A stretch of 9,971 bases of DNA from Bacilli bacterium (GTDB taxonomy: Bacteria; Bacillota_I; Bacilli_A; RF39; UBA660), in contig JAAWSW010000046.1 in the NCBI GenBank assembly GCA_022801735.1, positions 1 through 9,971 on the forward strand, read 5' to 3'. The translations under genes and the position numbers were made by a program. This document shows positions 5,476 to 9,971 of the stretch, in pieces. The notes beneath the pieces were generated by a model. It was not told where the DNA came from, made no database searches, and saw only the letters and a list, made by a program, of their open reading frames with translations. Position 1 is the first letter of the stretch, and the number at the start of each line of letters is the position of its first letter.

Positions 5476-8106
5476 ATGAATTCAAAAACTAAAATCATTA
5501 TTTCAGTTATTGTATTGATATTAGGGATATCTAGTATAACTACTTATGTTATAACTAAAAACAATAATCTAGATTCAAAATCTGGAAATGAAATAAAAGA
5601 AACTAAAGAAAAAAAGAAAAAAGATAAAAAAGAAGAAGAATTAATAGAAACAACTGATGAAAACCAAATAATAAGTACTGATTCTACTAGTACAGAAAGC
5701 GATACTATAGCATCTGAAAGCACTAGTAAAAACACTTATAAAACTAATTCAACAAAGAAAAATCACACAACAAATAGTAAACCAAATACAGGTAGTTCTG
5801 CTACAAAACCAAGTAAACCAAACAAACCAAACGATGAAACTGTAACTTATGAAGATTTGGTTATTACTAATGATATGGTAAATAATAAAGAAGTTGTTGT
5901 AAACGATAAAACATATGAAAATGTAATCGTTGCAGCAAACCTTGAAGAAAACACACATATTATTTTAAAAAATATTGATATAAAAGACACTTTAATGTTA
6001 GCAAACGCTAAAAAATATCAATTAGATATTGTAAATACAAAAGCCAAATCAATGGTAACAACACAAAGTACAATGGCAATGTTCTCATTAAGATCTGCCC
6101 CAAAAGTTAATAAAACTATATCAGGACCAACTATCAACATGGATAATCAAAGTAGTGTTGACACCTTAAGCATAGATGGTAACATTCACATTAATGGCGA
6201 TAACGCTATAAACGAAATTAACATTATAAATGGTGATGAAGTTATATTAAACGTTCCAGCAAAAAATGTTGTTTTAAACAATTTAGAAAAAGAAGGTACA
6301 CTTGCCATTAATAAAACAATCACTACATTAATTAACAATAACGATAATACAAATATGATAATTAATGCTAATATTACAGATTTAAAAAACGAAAGTGAAA
6401 ATAGTAATATTATGATTAATAAAAACAACACAGTTACTAAACTTGTAAGTAATGGTGAAAATACAACTATTTCTGGAAACGGAACCATTAATTCATTAAC
6501 AGTGAACGCTAATAATACCAAAGTATATACAAAAACAGTAAATAAACCAGTATTAAATGGTGAATTAGACAGAGTTGTTGTAAGACAAGAAAATGATATT
6601 ACCATAACTGATGTTAAATCTAATGGGCAAGGAAACGTTACTTTCACCCTTAGTAAAAGTGTAGATTTAACCTTAGATGATATATCTGTTATTTGTTCTG
6701 CGGGTAAAAGTATTAGTAAATTTAAACTTACCCAAAATGGTAATACATATAGTTTATCAACTTCTTACTTTAAAAATCCAGTATATTCACTTTATATTAC
6801 ACTACCAAACGGTAATATAATTAGTGAAGATTTTAGTACAGATTATGCTAATCCAACAGTTAATAAAGTAGATATTACAAGAATAAACGAAACTGAAGCC
6901 AACTTTGAAATATATGGGTTAGATGAAGGTGGGTATGTATATTATTTATTAGAACCTAACCAATCTAGAACTGCAGTAAGTGCTGACACAATAATGAAAA
7001 ATGGCATAAAAAGTAATGCAAAACTTGGATACAATAAAATAACAATATCAAATTTAGAAGCCAACCAAGGATATACTTTATATTATGTTATTGAAGGCTT
7101 TTATGGTAATGTAGCAAGTGTTCAAGGACCAATTGACATTGATGCTGACCCTATGCCAGAAGATACAAACGATTATAAAATTACTTACGCAGCAGAAGAG
7201 ACAATTAATAATTTTCATTTTGAACTTAATAAAGCACCTTCAAAAGAATTAACATTAGATGACTTTAGAATTATATGTCCAACTCAATCAAACTTAACAT
7301 TAAAAGGTGCAAGACTATCAGTAAGCTCAGATAGATTAACTTATATAATTAAAGTACCAGATAATTATGGGCATAAAGATAATAACTACACAGTTACAAT
7401 AAACGTTGATGATACAAACACAATCAAGTCAACCTTTGTATCACACTTTGATCCACCTCGCATTACAGGTGAAACCGTAATAAGAGAAGACGAAAATACA
7501 GCAATATTCAATTTTAATTCTGACGAACCTGGAACTGTATATTATGGAGTTTATGAATGGAACCAAGGTATATATGATTGGAATTCAACCACACCAATGT
7601 CTGGAGATATTTTAAGTGGCGCTATTGCTTCAAAAAAACAAACATTAAATTATGGTGGTAATACAATCAATATCGATTTAAGCAATATTAATGTAACTAA
7701 AAACACAAGAATTTGGGCATTATTTATTGATGAAGTAGGTAATTATCGTAAGGGATTCGTTGATCATGTATCAATACCAGAGTATGTTGATCAAACTGAC
7801 CCAGACGAAAAAGCCTTACATATTACAAATGCTACATATAATAATGGTATTATTAATGTAACATTTAGCGAAGCTATCAGCTCAATTGGAGCCACTTCAG
7901 AGGATATTGAACTTCAAGTTATTAGTGGTGGTTCTATTAGTGGAAGAATCGCTTGGGAAGTTAGAAATAATTATGACAGTAATGAAGTTTCATTCAAAAT
8001 AATAAATGGGGTATCATTAACTCCAGGAACATATAAAATAATTTTAAAACCATATAATAAAGATGATAATAGAGTGGTTTTAGAAAAAGAATTTACAATT
8101 AATTAA
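5476..8106 (+). CDS. Membrane-anchored surface protein with beta-solenoid-like region and repeated beta-sandwich modules
   Basis: A long extracytoplasmic protein of unknown function, 876 residues. It starts with a single hydrophobic segment at about 6-27 after a short basic N-terminus, with no lipobox and no clear signal-peptidase site, so it is probably a signal anchor. Next come a Lys/Glu-rich stretch (41-58) and a Ser/Thr/Lys/Pro-rich stalk to about 123. Residues 125-370 are Asn-rich short strands (VNDKTYENVIVAANLEENTH and on), in the style of parallel beta-helix regions of Bacillota envelope proteins. Five beta-sandwich-like modules follow in the order A-B-A-B-A, near 370-455, 456-560, 562-655, 657-770 and 773-876. 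The A modules share a strand followed by LTLDD and then an IC motif. The B modules look fibronectin-III-like (YVYYLLE, TVYYGVYEW). There is no LPxTG motif and no SLH domain. Shine-Dalgarno AGGAGGT (5464-5470) lies 5 bases before the start. A role in the cell envelope or adhesion is inferred. Confidence 0.85.
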   Translation: MNSKTKIIISVIVLILGISSITTYVITKNNNLDSKSGNEIKETKEKKKKDKKEEELIETTDENQIISTDSTSTESDTIASESTSKNTYKTNSTKKNHTTNSKPNTGSSATKPSKPNKPNDETVTYEDLVITNDMVNNKEVVVNDKTYENVIVAANLEENTHIILKNIDIKDTLMLANAKKYQLDIVNTKAKSMVTTQSTMAMFSLRSAPKVNKTISGPTINMDNQSSVDTLSIDGNIHINGDNAINEINIINGDEVILNVPAKNVVLNNLEKEGTLAINKTITTLINNNDNTNMIINANITDLKNESENSNIMINKNNTVTKLVSNGENTTISGNGTINSLTVNANNTKVYTKTVNKPVLNGELDRVVVRQENDITITDVKSNGQGNVTFTLSKSVDLTLDDISVICSAGKSISKFKLTQNGNTYSLSTSYFKNPVYSLYITLPNGNIISEDFSTDYANPTVNKVDITRINETEANFEIYGLDEGGYVYYLLEPNQSRTAVSADTIMKNGIKSNAKLGYNKITISNLEANQGYTLYYVIEGFYGNVASVQGPIDIDADPMPEDTNDYKITYAAEETINNFHFELNKAPSKELTLDDFRIICPTQSNLTLKGARLSVSSDRLTYIIKVPDNYGHKDNNYTVTINVDDTNTIKSTFVSHFDPPRITGETVIREDENTAIFNFNSDEPGTVYYGVYEWNQGIYDWNSTTPMSGDILSGAIASKKQTLNYGGNTINIDLSNINVTKNTRIWALFIDEVGNYRKGFVDHVSIPEYVDQTDPDEKALHITNATYNNGIINVTFSEAISSIGATSEDIELQVISGGSISGRIAWEVRNNYDSNEVSFKIINGVSLTPGTYKIILKPYNKDDNRVVLEKEFTIN

Positions 8107-8113
8107 TAATATC

Positions 8114-8150
8114 AACAAACCAGTAAATGAATTTGCTGGTTTGTTTTTTT
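8114..8150 (+). terminator. Strong terminator of the surface-protein gene
   Basis: The arms AACAAACCAGTAAA (8114-8127) and TTTGCTGGTTTGTT (8132-8145) form a 14-pair stem with one T-G pair and a 4-base loop. The T-run extends to 8150. Confidence 0.9.
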
Positions 8151-8152
8151 AC

Positions 8153-8187
8153 AAAAAAGACCATTAACAAAATTTTGTTAATAGTCT
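8153..8187 (-). terminator. Terminator of the collagen-like/glycosyltransferase operon
   Basis: Read on the - strand, AGACTATTAAC...GTTAATGGTCT (8187 to 8158) forms a continuous stem with one U-G pair, followed by six T (8158-8153). Read on the + strand, the same bases have a C/A mismatch and no T-run, so the direction is clear. It begins about 19 bases beyond the glycosyltransferase stop. Confidence 0.85.
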
Positions 8188-8205
8188 AAATAAAATATAT
8201 CAATT

Positions 8206-9291
8206 TTATTTATTATTTTCTATGATTTCTTTATTTTTAATTAGTCTTTCATTATTTGGATCAAACTCTAGTGCAATATCTAAATAATATAGACTTTCGG
8301 CTATTTTTCCTAAATTATATTCGCATATTGATAATAAATCATAAATTGTTCCATCATAACAAAATGGTTCATTTATATAATTTTTGTATTTTTCATTTAT
8401 TTCAAGAGCCATTAAAAGATACTTTTCAGCCTCCAGATAATTACCAATTTCATATTCAAGCATTCCACTTTCAACATAGGGTTCTCTTAAATATGGCGTT
8501 TCATTTCTTGCTTTTGAAAGCCAAAGCCTAGCTTCATCTAATCTATCTAAAGCTTTATAAGATCTAGCAATAAAACGCATAGAAGCAGATCTTTCATCTT
8601 TCCAAGTAGCTGATTTTAGTTTTAAATGTTTTATCAAAGTATCAATACATTCGTTGTATTTTTTATAATACATATACTCTCTACCTAAATAATGCATATT
8701 ACGATCATCTTCTGGATTTTCTTTAACAGAAAGTTCTAGTAAAGGTAAATAAGAACCTCGTGACTTTGTATTATCTGGATAATGATTAATTGTAATTTCA
8801 TCAGTAGTTAAAGATTTTTCTATTCCATCATATTCTAATACCTCATGAACAGGATGAGTCCATTTGTAACCCTTTCTAGAATGCATTTTTTCAATATAGA
8901 AATTGACAGCAGGATTTCCATAATCATCAAAACTCCAATTATAGTTATATCTAAGTCTAGTTATATTATCATCCCATAGTTTTTCTAAAACTTCTCGCCA
9001 CCCAGGTTCGATAACTTCATCAATATCCATACAAACACATATATCAGTATCCTCTGGAACTAATTCTAATGATTTATTACGTGCAACATCAAATCTCCAA
9101 GGAGAAATAACTTCAGTTTTAACAATTGCTCCTCGTTTTTTTAATTTAGCTACAGTTTTATCAGTAGAACCAGTATCTAATACATAAACATTATCAGCTT
9201 CACTTATAGAGTCCATCCATCTATCAACAAATTTTTCTTCATTTTTAGAAATCGCATAAACGCAAACCTTATATTTATTTTTTTTACGCAC
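8206..9291 (-). CDS. Family 2 glycosyltransferase with C-terminal TPR repeats
   Basis: The N-terminal half is a GT-A (GT2-type) catalytic domain. It has the nucleotide-sugar entry strand VCVYAISKNEEKFVDRWM (residues 9-26), the VLDTGSTDKT motif (37-46), WRFDVARN (65-72) and the metal-binding DxD in CMDIDE (D89 and D91). WTHPVHE at 144-150 is a good candidate for the acceptor or catalytic-base region. Residues 195-361 form about four TPR-like helical pairs (for example ARLWLSKARNETP and AEKYLLMALEINE), likely for acceptor binding or self-association. There is no membrane segment, so it acts in the cytosol. It starts at GTG 9291 with no Shine-Dalgarno and overlaps the end of the collagen-like gene by 8 bases, so translation is probably coupled. 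From this context I infer that it glycosylates the Thr-rich collagen-like protein. The sugar donor cannot be told. Confidence 0.9.
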   Translation of the reverse strand: MRKKNKYKVCVYAISKNEEKFVDRWMDSISEADNVYVLDTGSTDKTVAKLKKRGAIVKTEVISPWRFDVARNKSLELVPEDTDICVCMDIDEVIEPGWREVLEKLWDDNITRLRYNYNWSFDDYGNPAVNFYIEKMHSRKGYKWTHPVHEVLEYDGIEKSLTTDEITINHYPDNTKSRGSYLPLLELSVKENPEDDRNMHYLGREYMYYKKYNECIDTLIKHLKLKSATWKDERSASMRFIARSYKALDRLDEARLWLSKARNETPYLREPYVESGMLEYEIGNYLEAEKYLLMALEINEKYKNYINEPFCYDGTIYDLLSICEYNLGKIAESLYYLDIALEFDPNNERLIKNKEIIENNK

Positions 9292-9971
9292 TTATTTTAG
9301 TTACAGTTAAACTAGCATTAGTTCCAGTACCTAAAGTGACACCAACGGCTAACAAGGCACTAAGAGCCATATCAATATTAGTTCCAGCTGCTAAGGTTAC
9401 GATTATACTTCCACTATAAAGTGAACTAACACCAACTGATAAAAGTCTAGAAATAATAGTCCCAGGAATATCAGTACCATTTGCTCTAATAGACATAGTT
9501 AGAGTAGTTCCGATTGCTACAGAGGCATTTAAAAAGTAATCAATTTTATAAGTTCCTGCCTGTGTAAGTGTTAATGTATTAGCAGTTGCAGTAGTTATAT
9601 TATTAACAGGCATAACTGTTGGTAAACCTACTTGACTAGTTCCACCCAATGTTAAATTTATAGTTTGTGGTGCATCACTATAACGTCCACCATACGCTGC
9701 TAAACCAAAATTAGGTCCAGTTGCACCAGTAGGACCTGTAGCACCTGTTAGTCCAGCTATTCCTGCGGGACCAGTAGGACCTGTTGGCCCAGTAGGACCA
9801 GTAGGACCTTCAACTGTACTCGCAGGACCTGTTGGACCTGTAGCACCAGCTAATCCTTGGATACCTTGAGGCCCAGTAGCTCCAGTTGCACCAGTTGGCC
9901 CAGTTGCTCCAGCTAATCCTTGAAGGCCTTGAGGACCAGTAGGACCAGTAGGACCTTCAACTGTACTTGCA
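9284..9971 (-). CDS. BclA-like collagen-like surface glycoprotein (5' end outside the window)
   Basis: The frame is open from the right edge (first full codon at 9970) to TAA 9286-9284. The visible part starts with 26 Gly-X-Y triplets, mostly GPT, GAT and GPQ/GIQ, broken once by STVE. A domain of about 140 residues follows (FGLAAYGGRYSDAPQTINLT to SLTVTKISA). This domain has the pattern of the C-terminal domain of clostridial and Bacillus BclA-type proteins, including TQAGTYKIDYFLNASV and VGVSSLYSGSIIVTLAAG. In BclA this domain trimerises and the Thr-rich collagen stalk is O-glycosylated on the exosporium. The TTG at 9649 is internal, not a start. The N-terminal targeting region is not visible, so spore versus vegetative location is open. 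The linked sporulation genes and glycosyltransferase favour a spore-surface glycoprotein. Confidence 0.9.
   Translation of the reverse strand, partial: ASTVEGPTGPTGPQGLQGLAGATGPTGATGATGPQGIQGLAGATGPTGPASTVEGPTGPTGPTGPTGPAGIAGLTGATGPTGATGPNFGLAAYGGRYSDAPQTINLTLGGTSQVGLPTVMPVNNITTATANTLTLTQAGTYKIDYFLNASVAIGTTLTMSIRANGTDIPGTIISRLLSVGVSSLYSGSIIVTLAAGTNIDMALSALLAVGVTLGTGTNASLTVTKISA
9713..9971 (-). repeat. Collagen Gly-X-Y coding repeat with a 147-base higher-order period
   Basis: Nine-base triplet repeats (GGT-CCT-ACT style) run through this stretch. A larger unit is also visible: the codons for ASTVEGPTGPTG occur at 9970 and again at 9823, exactly 147 bases (49 codons) apart. The segment Q-G-L-A-G-A-T-G-P-T-G also recurs within the unit. 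Synonymous differences between the copies show the repeat is not perfectly recent. Confidence 0.85.

Noticed and set aside
6186..6647. 153-residue open frame on the - strand inside the surface-protein gene
   Set aside because: It is antisense to a clear coding frame, hydrophobic by composition of the Asn/Thr-rich sense strand, and has no ribosome site.
8256..8531. 91-residue open frame on the + strand inside the glycosyltransferase gene
   Set aside because: It is antisense to the TPR region, has no ribosome site and has no recognisable features.
9649..9649. TTG at 9649 as start of a separate 121-residue protein
   Set aside because: The frame continues upstream through Gly-X-Y codons to the window edge; this is the C-terminal domain of the collagen-like protein.
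9713..9971. Short regular repeats as a CRISPR array or satellite
   Set aside because: The repeats are in-frame Gly-X-Y codons with synonymous variation and no unique spacers.
1..9971. Mycoplasma-like code with TGA as Trp
   Set aside because: Trp is coded by TGG in several genes (for example both Trp codons of the 81-residue gene), and TGA ends rnc right at the expected family length with a new ribosome site and start after it.

Overview
The window is strongly AT-rich and uses the standard bacterial code: TGG for Trp, and TAA, TAG and TGA as stops. Strong GGAG-type Shine-Dalgarno sites, short A/T-rich intergenic gaps and a spoIIGA-sigE pair point to an endospore-forming, low-GC Bacillota. It could be a clostridial or a Bacilli/Erysipelotrichia-like gut-type lineage; the sequence alone does not settle the species.

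Left part (1-1750, + strand): the tail of a Rpn/YhgA-type PD-(D/E)XK nuclease gene, open at the left edge and closed by a hairpin terminator. It is followed by rnc (RNase III) and, six bases later and in the same frame, a YebC/PmpR/TACO1-family gene. A terminator ends this pair. Middle (1738-3900): a promoter drives a two-gene unit that I do not recognise, coding a 612-residue charged, helix-rich cytosolic protein and an 81-residue acidic protein one base downstream, again closed by a terminator.

Sporulation pair (3921-5393): spoIIGA (membrane aspartic protease) overlaps sigE (pro-sigma-E, mother-cell sigma factor) by 41 bases. SpoIIGA should activate pro-sigma-E after asymmetric division. 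The usual third gene, sigG, is not here; a terminator overlaps the sigE stop codon. Next comes an 876-residue membrane-anchored surface protein (5476-8106) with a Ser/Thr/Lys stalk, an Asn-rich beta-solenoid-like region and alternating beta-sandwich-like modules. Its upstream region carries repeated TTGAC-type half-sites.

Right part (9971-8153, - strand): a BclA-like collagen-like protein, open at the right edge, with Gly-X-Thr-rich triplets and a typical C-terminal domain. It overlaps by 8 bases a GT2 glycosyltransferase with TPRs, and a terminator follows. A reasonable inference is a spore-surface (exosporium) or cell-surface glycoprotein with its own glycosyltransferase. It converges on the + strand surface gene through two back-to-back terminators. 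No tRNA, rRNA, CRISPR array or insertion sequence is visible, and no gene-free stretch exceeds about 120 bases.
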